A stretch of DNA of 64,000 nt, from NCBI GenBank assembly GCA_944350425.1, contig CALVOX010000002.1, positions 62,001-126,000 on the forward strand, written 5' to 3'. Position numbers and translations under genes: made by a program. The stretch is from an uncultured Bacilli bacterium. GTDB taxonomy: Bacteria; Bacillota_I; Bacilli_A; RFN20; CAG-826. Below, piece after piece: positions 38,284 through 48,342 of the stretch. The notes beneath the pieces are model-generated. The model saw only the letters and a list, made by a program, of their open reading frames with translations, did not search any database and was not told the origin of the DNA. Position 1 is the first letter of the stretch, and every line of letters starts with the position of its first letter.

Positions 38284-41151
38284 CTATAAAAGTCTACCAT
38301 ATTTCTTTTTATATACGTATTTAGCAACAAAAGTAAGTAAAGAATAAATTAAGATAAATAGAACTAAGAAAGCAATAAATAAAGGATCAATAGAGATTAA
38401 ATCAAAGAATGTATTAACTTTAGGAATAAAGATTACAAGTATTCCAATTAAACAAGAAATTATAATACCTAAAGTTAATGTTAATGATGGAAATGATTTA
38501 ATAAATGGTAATTTTTCAGTTCTAAGGAATCCATATACAACGTTTTGAGTAATTAATGATTCTAAGAAGAATCCTGTTTGAAAAATCATCATAAATTTAA
38601 GATAACTTGGATCAGTTAGACTCCAATTAAAGTTAAATTGACTTCCAACCATCATTGGACAAATTAAATACATAAGTAAAGCAAAAGTCATCATATCAAC
38701 TAAAGATGATATTGGACCAAAAGTAAACATAAAGTCTCTAATTTGCTTAGTATCAAAGTTTAATGGTTTTTTAAGTTGTTCTTCATCTACTTTATCAAAA
38801 GGAATTAATGAACAAGATACATCAGTAATTAAATCAAGCATAATAATATGTAATGCTTTCATTGGAATAAAAGGAATCCAAATAGCTCCAATACATTGAG
38901 AGATCATATTACCAAAATTAGAAGAAGTTTGCCCTTTTAAATATTTCATCATATTAATATATGATTTTCTTCCTTCAATAATTCCATCTTTAAGTACTTC
39001 TAAATTTTCTTCAGTTAAAATAACATCTGAGGCTTCTTTTGCAATATCTGTTCCTTCTTTAAAAGAAATACCTACATCTGCTAACTTAAGAGAAGGGGCA
39101 TCATTAATACCATCTCCCATAAATCCAACAGTATGATTATATTTATTTTCTTTTAAAGCTTTAATAATTCGATATTTATCATCTGGAGTTAATTTGTAGA
39201 ATAAGTTATATTTTTCAACTTCTTCTTTTAATAATTCATCATCTATTTTAGAAAGTTCTTCACTACTTAAAGTTTTAACGTTTTTTAATAATTTAGAAGC
39301 TACATTATATGAAGCTTCTAAATTATCACCAGTTAAAACTTTAATGTTTACTCCATATTCTAGTAAAGATGATATTGCTTCTTTAGCATTCTTTTTAATT
39401 TTATCTTCAAAAGATAGATATCCAATAAATGTAAGATTAGATTCATCGTTTAGACTAATAGTAGTCATATCTTTATTATCGTATTCTTTTATTCCTAATA
39501 AGATTACTCTTTTACCTTTAGATTCTTCTTCTTTTACTTTAGTTAAGATCTTCTCTTTTAAATCATCATTAATATCAATAATCTTATTATCATCTATTTT
39601 AACTTTAGTAATTACTTCCGTCATCTTAGATGATTGACCTTTAGTAATTAAAATAACTTTATTAGTATTATTTTCTTTTACTAATATTGATAACCTTTTT
39701 CTTATAAAATCAAATGGTATTTCATCTAACTTAAAGTAGTTAGATGAAATATCTAAGATGTTATCTAAATGAATATTATTTTCATTTACATAACTAATTA
39801 AGGCTTTATCAATTGATGATTTAATTCCACTTTGAAAGTAAGAATTTAAATAACACATTTTAAGTATATCTAAATTATCAAAGTTATTATTAATATCAAA
39901 ATATTCATCTAGTTTAGATTCTAGTTCAGTTAATGTACCAGTTTTATCAGTACATAATATATCCATTGCTCCAAAGTTTTGAATAGTATTAATATCTTTT
40001 ACAATTACTTTCTTTTTCGACATATTATATGCCCCTTTAGCAAGATTAGAAGCTACTTGCATTGGAAGAAGAGAAGGTACTAAACCAATTGCAACACTTA
40101 AAGCAAAGACTAAACCTTCAATCCATCTTGATAAATCTAAAGGATTAGAAGTAGTTAACCCACTACTTGTAAAACGTATTCCAAATCCATCAAGTAAAAA
40201 TACTAAAGGAAACATAATAAGTAAGAAAGATAAAAGCATCTTTGATACACTACTAATTCCTTTTTCAAATGCAGTTTTTTCTTTTTTAGTAACTACTTTT
40301 TTAGCTAAACTACCAAAGACTGTATTTTCTCCAACGCTAATAACTATTCCTAAAGCATATCCACTAATAACGCTACTTCCACGATAAACAATATTTTTTA
40401 AATCAAAGATTGATTTCTTACTTAAATCACCTTCTTCTTTACTTGCATGTTTTTCTTTAGCTTCATTTTCTCCGGTTAAAGCTACTTGGTTAACAAATAA
40501 ATCTTTTGATTCAATTATTTTAATATCACTTGGAAGCATATCACCAGCACTAAGATAAACTAGATCATTTTTAACAATATCTTTGTTTGATACTTCTACT
40601 TTCTTAGAGTCTCTAAGCAAAGTAGAAGTATTCTCACTTAATTTATTTAAAGCTTTAGCACTTCTTTTTGATTTAATACTTTGATAAAAAGATACTCCTC
40701 CACTAAGTAAGATGATAATAAGTAAGATTAATGGAGTAAAATACCAAGTATTTTTTTCTTCAATTGATGAAGGAAAAAAGTAAGAAACTACTCCTGATAT
40801 ACTTCCTACTACTAATAAAATTAAAGTAAATGGGGTAAAGAAAGATTTAAGTAAAGTTAACATTAAAGAATCTTCTTTAACTTTACTTAATTCATTACTA
40901 CCATATTTAATTCTTAAATCTAAGAGATTTGATTCATCTAATCCTTTAGATGAATCAATGTTAACTTTTCTTAAATACTCTTTGGGAGTTAACTTAGCGC
41001 AATCAAGAATATAAGTATTTCGTTCATTATTTATTTTTGACTCCAATAAGTTAACTTCTTTATTTCTTTCATTTCTTTTAATCTTTTTATCATTATTCAT
41101 ATGATTAGTTAATGATAAATCATCATATCTTTTATTTCTTTTGATTTTCAT
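38284..41151 (-). CDS. mgtA: Magnesium-transporting P-type ATPase (MgtA/MgtB type)
   Basis: A 955-residue membrane pump predicted to bring Mg2+ into the cell. It has a basic N-terminal extension (about 1-55) and membrane segments at about 100-155. The actuator loop ALTGENE is at about 224-230, with membrane segments at about 305-370 holding GLVPSLLPMQV. Phosphorylation site DKTGTLT has D402, and GDGINDAPSLKLADVGIS is the hinge motif. About four C-terminal membrane segments follow. The P3B-type features LLPM and DIT in helix regions separate it from calcium pumps. An AGGAGG site precedes the ATG. The short 5' region (about 130 bases to the previous terminator) leaves no room for a classic M-box. 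Confidence 0.92.
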   Translation of the reverse strand: MKIKRNKRYDDLSLTNHMNNDKKIKRNERNKEVNLLESKINNERNTYILDCAKLTPKEYLRKVNIDSSKGLDESNLLDLRIKYGSNELSKVKEDSLMLTLLKSFFTPFTLILLVVGSISGVVSYFFPSSIEEKNTWYFTPLILLIIILLSGGVSFYQSIKSKRSAKALNKLSENTSTLLRDSKKVEVSNKDIVKNDLVYLSAGDMLPSDIKIIESKDLFVNQVALTGENEAKEKHASKEEGDLSKKSIFDLKNIVYRGSSVISGYALGIVISVGENTVFGSLAKKVVTKKEKTAFEKGISSVSKMLLSFLLIMFPLVFLLDGFGIRFTSSGLTTSNPLDLSRWIEGLVFALSVAIGLVPSLLPMQVASNLAKGAYNMSKKKVIVKDINTIQNFGAMDILCTDKTGTLTELESKLDEYFDINNNFDNLDILKMCYLNSYFQSGIKSSIDKALISYVNENNIHLDNILDISSNYFKLDEIPFDFIRKRLSILVKENNTNKVILITKGQSSKMTEVITKVKIDDNKIIDINDDLKEKILTKVKEEESKGKRVILLGIKEYDNKDMTTISLNDESNLTFIGYLSFEDKIKKNAKEAISSLLEYGVNIKVLTGDNLEASYNVASKLLKNVKTLSSEELSKIDDELLKEEVEKYNLFYKLTPDDKYRIIKALKENKYNHTVGFMGDGINDAPSLKLADVGISFKEGTDIAKEASDVILTEENLEVLKDGIIEGRKSYINMMKYLKGQTSSNFGNMISQCIGAIWIPFIPMKALHIIMLDLITDVSCSLIPFDKVDEEQLKKPLNFDTKQIRDFMFTFGPISSLVDMMTFALLMYLICPMMVGSQFNFNWSLTDPSYLKFMMIFQTGFFLESLITQNVVYGFLRTEKLPFIKSFPSLTLTLGIIISCLIGILVIFIPKVNTFFDLISIDPLFIAFLVLFILIYSLLTFVAKYVYKKKYGRLL

Positions 41152-41296
41152 TTAATATGACCTCCTATAAATTAAACATATAAAAGTAACAATATAAATA
41201 TATTTAATAATACTTATCTAAACTATGTTAATTTTTATCTCGTTAATAATACTAGATTAATATTAAAATGCAAAGAAAAAGATAATAATATATTCT

Positions 41297-41330
41297 AAAA
41301 AGAGATTACTACTGATTAGTAATCTCTTTT
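41297..41330 (-). terminator. Terminator after the lipoprotein at 41363
   Basis: AAAAGAGATTACTA / TAGTAATCTCTTTT with loop CTGAT; T-rich end on the reverse strand. Confidence 0.85.
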
Positions 41331-41362
41331 GTAGATAAATAATTAATATAATAGTATTAATA

Positions 41363-42274
41363 TTAATAATTATAGAATGTCTTATGAATAGAATTAATTA
41401 GTAGTAAATCAAAACTATTAATGATATAAGCATCATATAGTTCTTTTAATGATAATATATCGTTATTTTCTATGTTATAACCATATATCTCACGATATTC
41501 ATCATTAAAAGTAAAGGTAAAGGTAGAAACTTTATATTTACTAGCTACTTCATTATTTAACCTTAAATCATTATAACTAGTAATATATTCATTATTTACT
41601 AGTTCTACTAATAAATAAGAATTATATGTACCATAATAATTAATAAATAATGTATCTTCTTTCTTAACATTAAATTCATTATCATAGATTGAAATAATAT
41701 CATCTAAATTAGGTCTAGATATGAAACCATAATTTAAAATGTTATCTTTAGAAGTAGGTGTTTTAATATTATCAAGTAAATATTCATCAATATAATCTTG
41801 GTAATAGATATTAAACAAATTATTTATTTGTTTAATATCTTCTTTAGTTAATATCCCTTCTCCAAATGCTTCTTTTAAACTTAAAGTTAATCCATCAGCA
41901 TTAACTTTAGGTAAGGGATTAACATTAGCTGAAGTGATAAAACTAATCTCATTATCAAAAAAACTAACTACTTCATAATCTTCATATGATGGTCTAGGGA
42001 ATTCATCATTACTATTATAAGTTACATCATAAACAGTAACATTATTATATAGATAAGAATTAAAATAACCATAGATATGATTAATTCCATAAGTTATTTT
42101 ATAACTTGTTCCTTTATCATTATTTGAACTAACTTCTTTATCTTTAATACCGATTAATGTATCGAATTTATTAGAATCTAATCCAAAATAAATCTTATTA
42201 TTAGTATCGTTTGAACATGATACTAATAATAAACCTAAAGATAGAAATGATAGTAGTTTAGTATTAAAATTCAT
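41363..42274 (-). CDS. Lipoprotein of unknown function
   Basis: About 303 residues from the ATG at 42274 (GGAGAG five to ten bases before it); an in-frame ATG at 42286 overlaps that site and is less likely. Lipobox LLVSC at about 17-21. The mature part is Asn/Asp/Tyr-rich with no known domain. The start overlaps the last codons of the subtilase gene by eleven bases, so the two are coupled and the lipoprotein may be a partner or substrate of the protease. Confidence 0.78.
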   Translation of the reverse strand: MNFNTKLLSFLSLGLLLVSCSNDTNNKIYFGLDSNKFDTLIGIKDKEVSSNNDKGTSYKITYGINHIYGYFNSYLYNNVTVYDVTYNSNDEFPRPSYEDYEVVSFFDNEISFITSANVNPLPKVNADGLTLSLKEAFGEGILTKEDIKQINNLFNIYYQDYIDEYLLDNIKTPTSKDNILNYGFISRPNLDDIISIYDNEFNVKKEDTLFINYYGTYNSYLLVELVNNEYITSYNDLRLNNEVASKYKVSTFTFTFNDEYREIYGYNIENNDILSLKELYDAYIINSFDLLLINSIHKTFYNY

Positions 42275-43637
42275 ATAACTCTCCATTATTTAAATATGCT
42301 TTATAATCATTATAAGATAGATTAATAATTCCATTAATTACTTGCGTTTCTTTTACGTAATATAAACCATCAATTAGTTCATAACCTTCATAAATTGGAA
42401 CATTTCTTGATAAAGTGTTAGGTCCAACAACAAATCCCATCTCTGCTCTTCCTTCACAAAGTAAGCATGTGGCATATCTATTTCCATCATCAAAAGCTCC
42501 ACCAGCAACAACATGTCCTGACTTCATTTTTGCACCACATTCGCAAATCGAATAATGGTATTTCGTATCAATATATTCATAAGAATCGCTATAATCGTGT
42601 TTATAATGAATGATTTTAGAAGCATCTAAAATTCCTCCGGTTGAACAATAATTTGTAAGTGAAGAAACTTTAGAAGCAGAAGAAAGGATAATGTTTTTTA
42701 CTTCTTTAGTCGTTAAATCTGGATATTCAGAAAGTAATGAAGCAGCTACACCAACAACATGAGGTACTGCAAATGAAGTTCCTTCGTAAACATAATAAGA
42801 AGAATAATCATACGAACAAATAGATGGGACGTCACATCCTGGAGCAAAAATATCTACAACATTTTTTCCATAATTTGAATCAACCCATTTTGATTTACTA
42901 CTTGTTGTTGCTCCAACAACAATCATATTATCAGTATTATATTCAGCAGGATAATAATTAATACTTGAACTATCTAAATCGAGTCCATAATTACCTGCAG
43001 AGGTTACAAATAGGCCTGGAAAATTCTCGATTGCTTCTTTTTCTGCTTCGTTATAAGTATTAAGCCCGCCAATACTATAATTTATAATGTCCACTTTATT
43101 TGAGGAACAATAATTAATCGCATCAACCAACTCATCACTATTAAAAGCTATATCCCCTTCACTATTATAGTGCCCACAAGCGACTGAAATAATCTCAACA
43201 TTAGGGGATATTCCTGAGATTAATTTCGAGTTATTTGTTTTTGCTGCAATTATTCCACTAATTGCTGTCCCATGATAAGTATCAATTCCTGAATTGAATG
43301 GTTTAAAAAAATCTGAAAAACTTATTGAAGTAGTTAAATTAATTCCGACTGGAGAATCAGGATTTTTATTATCTATTCCTGCATCAATAATTGCTACTTT
43401 AATGTCCACATCACTTTTATTTAAATCAAAAACTTCTTTATAATTAATTTGATCTAAATTCCATTGCAATGAATAGTAGGGATCATTCGGTTTAGCCTCG
43501 CTCAAGACATTTAAATTATTTACTGCTCTACCTATTTCATTTTTATCTTGAACGCGAAAAGCATCTTTTTCATTTACCGTTTTTACAGTTAATGATGTCA
43601 ATAATGGTAAAATTGATAATCCACTTAATAAATTCAT
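42264..43637 (-). CDS. Subtilisin-like serine protease (S8) with Cys/His-rich C-terminal part
   Basis: A 457-residue protease. The catalytic triad is intact: D85 in VAIIDAGID, H122 in YHGTAISG, S288 in GTSFAVPH, with oxyanion N216 in SAGNYG. A weak signal segment (residues 2-20) suggests export. After the S8 domain (ends about 340) comes an unusual tail with HDYSDSYEY, YHYSICECGAKMKSGH and CLLCEG. The spacing of His and Cys looks like a small zinc-binding module repeated in Firmicute surface proteins. GGAGG precedes the ATG. It is between two lipoprotein genes on the same strand, suggesting a surface-processing operon. Confidence 0.88.
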   Translation of the reverse strand: MNLLSGLSILPLLTSLTVKTVNEKDAFRVQDKNEIGRAVNNLNVLSEAKPNDPYYSLQWNLDQINYKEVFDLNKSDVDIKVAIIDAGIDNKNPDSPVGINLTTSISFSDFFKPFNSGIDTYHGTAISGIIAAKTNNSKLISGISPNVEIISVACGHYNSEGDIAFNSDELVDAINYCSSNKVDIINYSIGGLNTYNEAEKEAIENFPGLFVTSAGNYGLDLDSSSINYYPAEYNTDNMIVVGATTSSKSKWVDSNYGKNVVDIFAPGCDVPSICSYDYSSYYVYEGTSFAVPHVVGVAASLLSEYPDLTTKEVKNIILSSASKVSSLTNYCSTGGILDASKIIHYKHDYSDSYEYIDTKYHYSICECGAKMKSGHVVAGGAFDDGNRYATCLLCEGRAEMGFVVGPNTLSRNVPIYEGYELIDGLYYVKETQVINGIINLSYNDYKAYLNNGELYEF

Positions 43638-43661
43638 TTTTTGCCTCCTATATTTTTCTTT

Positions 43662-43691
43662 ATTCTAGAAAAAAAGAAAAAATATCGGCAA
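43662..43691 (-). promoter_or_regulatory. Promoter of the subtilase gene with interrupted T-tract
   Basis: On the reverse strand TTGCCG (43686-43691) and TAGAAT (43662-43667) with an 18-base spacer that is almost all T but broken by two C. It resembles the poly-T lipoprotein promoters but the interruptions would make it stable. Confidence 0.5.
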
Positions 43692-43730
43692 GAAACGAAT
43701 CATGTCATATGTCTCTATTTCGTAGCAATC

Positions 43731-44774
43731 TTAAAAATTTGAAACAAAAGATGAAAAATTAAATTTTTCATAGTTAAGTTTTGGTAAATCGTGTTCGAAT
43801 TTATTAATCGATAAAGTTGTTTCGCATTTAAAAATCGTTGGAATTTCTTCTCCTAAAAGATAACCGAATCTTGAAAAAGAAGCTTGAAAACTCATTCCGC
43901 TTGCATAATCGGCATAAATTCCAGACTCATCATTTGACCTAAAATAATCAAATTTAAAGGATGGACAAAAATTAGGATTTAATTTGGTTTTTATGCTTGG
44001 TGAGTTAATTAATGCCTTGTATGATAAGCTGAATTGATTACATTCAATACTTTCGTTCATTGAATTTCCTTCAATATAAATTTTATTATCTTTTCTAGTA
44101 ACTACTTCAGTTGGTAAATAACCAACTAGCGGGATAAATTCATTATTTTTATCAATCGTAAAAGATAGATAATCTATTCTAGAATTTTCGTTTGCTGCAA
44201 TTGTTGCAAAGTTAGCAAATAAATATTCCCCGCCAATATTTGAAACATTGGATTTAAATAGGTAATTTTGAAGAAAAAGATAACCATAGTTGTTGTTATA
44301 CCCATCGAGTGAAATGCAATTAGCTCTTGTTTGAGCTAAGTCCCGATTTGAACCAATGTTAAATTGATGTTCAAGATCTCTTAAACCATATGGAGGATTT
44401 TCAGCTGTAATGATTAAATTAATCAACAATTCATGAACTTTGCGAGGTGTGGAAAAATTAGTTGCAAAAATATCGCCCAATATTTCTTCATCTTCATTAA
44501 CCCATCTAAAATCACCGAATTTAATTAGAGTTACCTCATCACTCTTTGAAGCGTTATTATTTTGATTTTCTTCAAGAAAATCAAAATAATATATATTTAT
44601 ATTTAAGTCTACATGTCTACTATTATAGCCATATGTTCCATCTTCTCGTAAAAGCATTTCTTTTAAATCAGAAACGTCAAACTTTAAACCGTTTTTCCTA
44701 GAATCTTCATTTTGACAACTACAAAGAGAAAATAGCGTAATAGCAAACAAACAAAGAACTCTATTTCTTTTCAT
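43731..44774 (-). CDS. Lipoprotein of unknown function
   Basis: A 347-residue lipoprotein (lipobox LCSC at about 17-20). The mature part is rich in Asn, Phe and Tyr; no catalytic motif. AGAGG lies in the end of the upstream membrane-protein frame, with which it overlaps by fourteen bases, so translation is coupled to the XRE/membrane regulator. It may report or respond to the same envelope signal, which is inference from position only. Confidence 0.75.
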   Translation of the reverse strand: MKRNRVLCLFAITLFSLCSCQNEDSRKNGLKFDVSDLKEMLLREDGTYGYNSRHVDLNINIYYFDFLEENQNNNASKSDEVTLIKFGDFRWVNEDEEILGDIFATNFSTPRKVHELLINLIITAENPPYGLRDLEHQFNIGSNRDLAQTRANCISLDGYNNNYGYLFLQNYLFKSNVSNIGGEYLFANFATIAANENSRIDYLSFTIDKNNEFIPLVGYLPTEVVTRKDNKIYIEGNSMNESIECNQFSLSYKALINSPSIKTKLNPNFCPSFKFDYFRSNDESGIYADYASGMSFQASFSRFGYLLGEEIPTIFKCETTLSINKFEHDLPKLNYEKFNFSSFVSNF

Positions 44775-45239
44775 AGAAGACCTCTTTGATAACTAAATAA
44801 ACTAAAAAGATAATTAACAATATATCAAAATAAAATAAGCAATTAAATAAAATTTGACCAAAGGTTGAAAAATCAATAAACCGCCATGCCCATGAGCTTC
44901 TTTTATAAAAAATTAATGGATTTAAATTAGCGTAAAGAAAAACATACCAAAAGAAATTTCTGCTAATATCAAAAAAATACATATGAGTAATATTTTAAAA
45001 GATCTCTTATCTAATTTAATATAATAGCATTCCATTCCATATATTAAATAATCAAGACTAACATTATATTTAGAAACAATTGCATCTAAAAGGTCAAGGC
45101 TAACTCCGCCATTACCATTTTCTACTTTTGAAATAACTTGCCTAGATATATTTAAACTTTCCGCAAATGTTACTTGGGTTAAATTATTTTTTACTCTAAT
45201 ATCTTTAATTCTTTTTCCGATTTCTTCTTCATTAATCAT
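44761..45239 (-). pseudogene. XRE regulator with membrane segments, split by a frameshift
   Basis: ATG 45239 opens an XRE helix-turn-helix (KIRDIRVKNNLTQ-like start, QVTFAESLNISRQVISKVENG) followed by SLDYLIYG and one membrane segment, then stops at 44922. A second frame starting inside (ATG 44982) continues with NPLIFYKRSSWAWRFID and a second membrane segment ending in EVFYEKK at 44761. Family members of this kind (HTH plus two membrane segments, with an NPxIxY-SWxWRF loop) are normally one protein of about 160 residues, so this looks like one gene broken by an indel near 44920. Two separate proteins, or a frameshifted fusion, are the alternatives. Confidence 0.6.
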
Positions 45240-45366
45240 AAAGTTAAAACTCTATAATAATTATAAAACAGAAGATATTTTTAATATACTATAATTAAAA
45301 ATTATATAATGATTACTCAAATATTTATTGAAAATCTTTAAAACATAATAATATTAGTGTAATAAA

Positions 45367-45402
45367 AGGGGCTGTTAGAAAAATAAATTTCTAACAGCCT
45401 CT
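45367..45402 (-). terminator. Terminator after the collagen-stalk lipoprotein at 45434
   Basis: GGGGCTGTTAGAAA / TTTCTAACAGCCTC with a short AT loop; T-rich on the reverse strand. Confidence 0.85.
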
Positions 45403-45433
45403 AATAATAGTAATAATAATTTAAATAATATAA

Positions 45434-48316
45434 CTAATGTACATTAATAGTAGAAAGTTCAGAACCTTCTTTTACATAGATCTTAGTAGTATGATCAAAC
45501 ATAGCATAACTTGCTTCATCAATATTTAATGTAGCTTTATATGTTCCATCATCATAAACATAAATTTGATAATAAAATCTACCTTCAACTTGTTCTCCGT
45601 TATCAACAAATTTAACGTTAGTTAATGTTAATGTTGCATCATAGTTATATGAAGTTGTACTTGTATCACCTACAACAATTGCACTATAAGGAACAGCATT
45701 ACCTGAACCCCAGTCTCCATCTAAATAAAGTTCATCTCCACTATAAGTATGACTATGAGCAATAGTTGAATCGCTAATAGTAACATTACCACCTCTTACA
45801 ATAAGACTTTGTTTTGTTCCTTCAATATAAGAGTTATTTTTAATATTAACATTAGCATTAACGGTTACTAACATTGCCATTGAATCTTTTGTACCTGCTG
45901 TATCTGAACTTCCATCGGTAATAATCTTACTATTATCGATGTTGATATTAACATTAGTAACTTTTTCGCCTAAAGTTGCATTTGTACCAATAGCAGTTGA
46001 ACCAGCTTTTATAGTTGAATCAATAATGTTTAAAATTGAATCTTTGCTGCTAATACCAATTGCTGTGGTTTTTGCTTCAAGAGTTATATTCTCGAGTGTT
46101 AATTCTCCACCTGTAAAACTTTCATCTGTATTCTTACCCATATAAGCAAAGCCAAGATCACTTTTCGAGATAATTGTTCCGTTTTTAAAAGTAACTTTGC
46201 TTCCTTGACTTACAAATAATCCAAAACTATTGGCGTTACTAATTGTCAAAGTATTACCATCTAAATCGATAACTTTTTCGCAAGCTAACAATTTGTTATC
46301 AGGGGTTAAAGTGGTGAGTGAAAAATTTCCGTTTAACTTAAAATACTTACCTGTACTGCTAGTAAACATATTTTGAGGTTGTGAAGTCCATCCTTTTGTA
46401 TTAACAATTAACGGATCTTCAGCAGTATTAGAACCTCCGGCAAATGTGATATTTGAACCTTTTACAGATGATAAATTATTAACTTCTCCATTATCATTTA
46501 AATATAATTTTGAATAATATACCCCATTATGATATACGTTTTCTTGTGGCTCTTTATCTAAAATATTAATAATTGAATGATCATTTTTACAAATATTTGT
46601 TTCGTCAAATTGACTTAATGTTGTTGAATCAATATTTAATGTAGCGTTATATTCATCACTTTCGCCAAACATATAAATATCATATGGTTCAGTTCTAGCG
46701 GCTCTAGTAGTTGTTTCTCCTTCACCTTCACTAGGTTTAATATCTGTTCTTACATAACTGACATTTTTCATTGTTAAAGATGCAGGACCTGGGTAAGCGC
46801 TTGTTGATTTATCGCCAATAACAATGCCAGCTGTTGCGACTCTATTTCCGTCACCATATTTATTACCATAATGATGAGGATCATCATTAAATGTTGGATC
46901 GGTATCATCTGTTGGATTATAGAAATAACCAGCTTCATATTCTAATTTAACATTATCTAATGTAACATCACCTGCTCTAACTATTAAAGCTTGTCTTTGA
47001 CCTTTAATAGTTGAATTAGAAATATTAACTGTCGCAGGAATATTAACCATAAATCCTGCGTTATCATGAAGAGCTGCCTCAGCAATAAAAGATGAATTAG
47101 TAATATCTATATTGACGTTTTCGATTTGATCATCTTTAAATAATGATGCATTAGTTGAAAATGGCATGACGCTATCTTTAATATTAACACCATCCATCTT
47201 AATGTTAATATTTTTAACTTCATCAACACCTTGATTTGCTCCTGGACCAACAACTATTCCAAAAGAATTAATATCGATGTTTTCAAGTGTTAAATCTGCA
47301 TCATTATAAACAAATAATCCACCATTAGAACCAATTGTTCCATTCTTTATAGAAACAGAAGAACCATCTAAAGCGGTTAATGCTTCGCTAGAATTTAAAG
47401 TTTTTTCACTTAAATCAAGAACAATATTTTTATCTTTATTGTTAGTTCCAACTAATAGAGTAGAAACTGTTAAACTATCTCCTTCAACACCACTCAATGA
47501 GAAATACATTGTTTCTTCATCTTGCTGAGCAGAAGCAATTTGTGATAATTGATCAGCAGTTTTAATAATTAAAGGATCATTTTCTTCACCAGTACCATCT
47601 TCAAATTTAGGAGCATCTTCTACTTTGCTATTTAAATCAGGAACAAATTCACCTACTGCGTTAAAAGTACCTAAATATCTAGTACCATCGACATAAGCAC
47701 TATCGCCTAATTCACTTAAATTTTTGAAAGAAGCTGCAATTACATATCCTCCTTCTTTCATGGTAATAGATTCTGAAACAACAACGTTTGTTGTTTCATC
47801 TAAAGTAAATGTTAAAGATGAAGTATTACCATCTTTATCAACTACTTCTAATTTATCTAAATAATATCCGCTATTTGGATATGCATTAACTGTAAATGTA
47901 GTACCAACTACTCCACTACCAATAGATGTCGTTAAATATCCGCCTTCAGTTGGTAGAACTGTATTTGACCAGGCAGTGTGTCCGTTTGAACCAGAACTAC
48001 CAGATGAACCATCTTCTCCATCTTCGCCTTTAATATTCATTACTAAAGTCCAAGTACCATTTTCTTTTTGATAAAGATCACCTGTTTTAGAATCGATATA
48101 AATATCAGAATCTTTTCCTAAAGTATCTTCTGGTTTACCTTCTCCAGTTAAAATTAATGAGCCATCTTGTCCATCTTCACCATTTTCTCCAGCAGGACCT
48201 TGAGGACCTTCTGGACCAATTGGACCTTGTTCACCTTGATTATTACAAGAAGTTATGCCCATACCGACGATTGAGCATAAAGCAAATAAACTTAAAAATA
48301 ATTTCTTTTTTTGCAT
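45434..48316 (-). CDS. Collagen-stalk lipoprotein with double beta-helix region (T17 promoter)
   Basis: A 960-residue paralogue of the pair at 25201 and 27951. Lipobox GITSC; the stalk has one Gly-X-Y triplet fewer (GPIGPEGPQGPAGENG). The DIYIDSKTGDLYQK module and the TAWSNTVLPTEGGYL module are kept. Two long beta-helix blocks follow (about 235-560 and 625-940), each opened by a cap such as FEDGTGEENDPLIIK or FAGGSNTAEDPLIV. Each block contains the same repeated theme (VNISNSTIKGQRQALIVRAGDV and VNIKNNSYIEGTKQSLIVRGGN), so the outer part arose by internal duplication. The same theme occurs in 25201-27789. Surface adhesin or carbohydrate-binding protein is the likely role. Confidence 0.85.
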   Translation of the reverse strand: MQKKKLFLSLFALCSIVGMGITSCNNQGEQGPIGPEGPQGPAGENGEDGQDGSLILTGEGKPEDTLGKDSDIYIDSKTGDLYQKENGTWTLVMNIKGEDGEDGSSGSSGSNGHTAWSNTVLPTEGGYLTTSIGSGVVGTTFTVNAYPNSGYYLDKLEVVDKDGNTSSLTFTLDETTNVVVSESITMKEGGYVIAASFKNLSELGDSAYVDGTRYLGTFNAVGEFVPDLNSKVEDAPKFEDGTGEENDPLIIKTADQLSQIASAQQDEETMYFSLSGVEGDSLTVSTLLVGTNNKDKNIVLDLSEKTLNSSEALTALDGSSVSIKNGTIGSNGGLFVYNDADLTLENIDINSFGIVVGPGANQGVDEVKNINIKMDGVNIKDSVMPFSTNASLFKDDQIENVNIDITNSSFIAEAALHDNAGFMVNIPATVNISNSTIKGQRQALIVRAGDVTLDNVKLEYEAGYFYNPTDDTDPTFNDDPHHYGNKYGDGNRVATAGIVIGDKSTSAYPGPASLTMKNVSYVRTDIKPSEGEGETTTRAARTEPYDIYMFGESDEYNATLNIDSTTLSQFDETNICKNDHSIINILDKEPQENVYHNGVYYSKLYLNDNGEVNNLSSVKGSNITFAGGSNTAEDPLIVNTKGWTSQPQNMFTSSTGKYFKLNGNFSLTTLTPDNKLLACEKVIDLDGNTLTISNANSFGLFVSQGSKVTFKNGTIISKSDLGFAYMGKNTDESFTGGELTLENITLEAKTTAIGISSKDSILNIIDSTIKAGSTAIGTNATLGEKVTNVNINIDNSKIITDGSSDTAGTKDSMAMLVTVNANVNIKNNSYIEGTKQSLIVRGGNVTISDSTIAHSHTYSGDELYLDGDWGSGNAVPYSAIVVGDTSTTSYNYDATLTLTNVKFVDNGEQVEGRFYYQIYVYDDGTYKATLNIDEASYAMFDHTTKIYVKEGSELSTINVH

Positions 48317-48342
48317 AAGTAAAACCCCTTTTCGATGCTTTA

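Noticed and set aside
41152-41296. M-box magnesium riboswitch before mgtA
   Set aside because: The space between the previous terminator and the ATG is only about 140 bases and no long conserved stem or terminator-antiterminator pair is visible.
44761-44982. Independent 73-residue membrane protein
   Set aside because: Its start lies inside the XRE gene in another frame with no ribosome site, and the two together reconstruct one common HTH-membrane protein; kept as the second part of a split gene.
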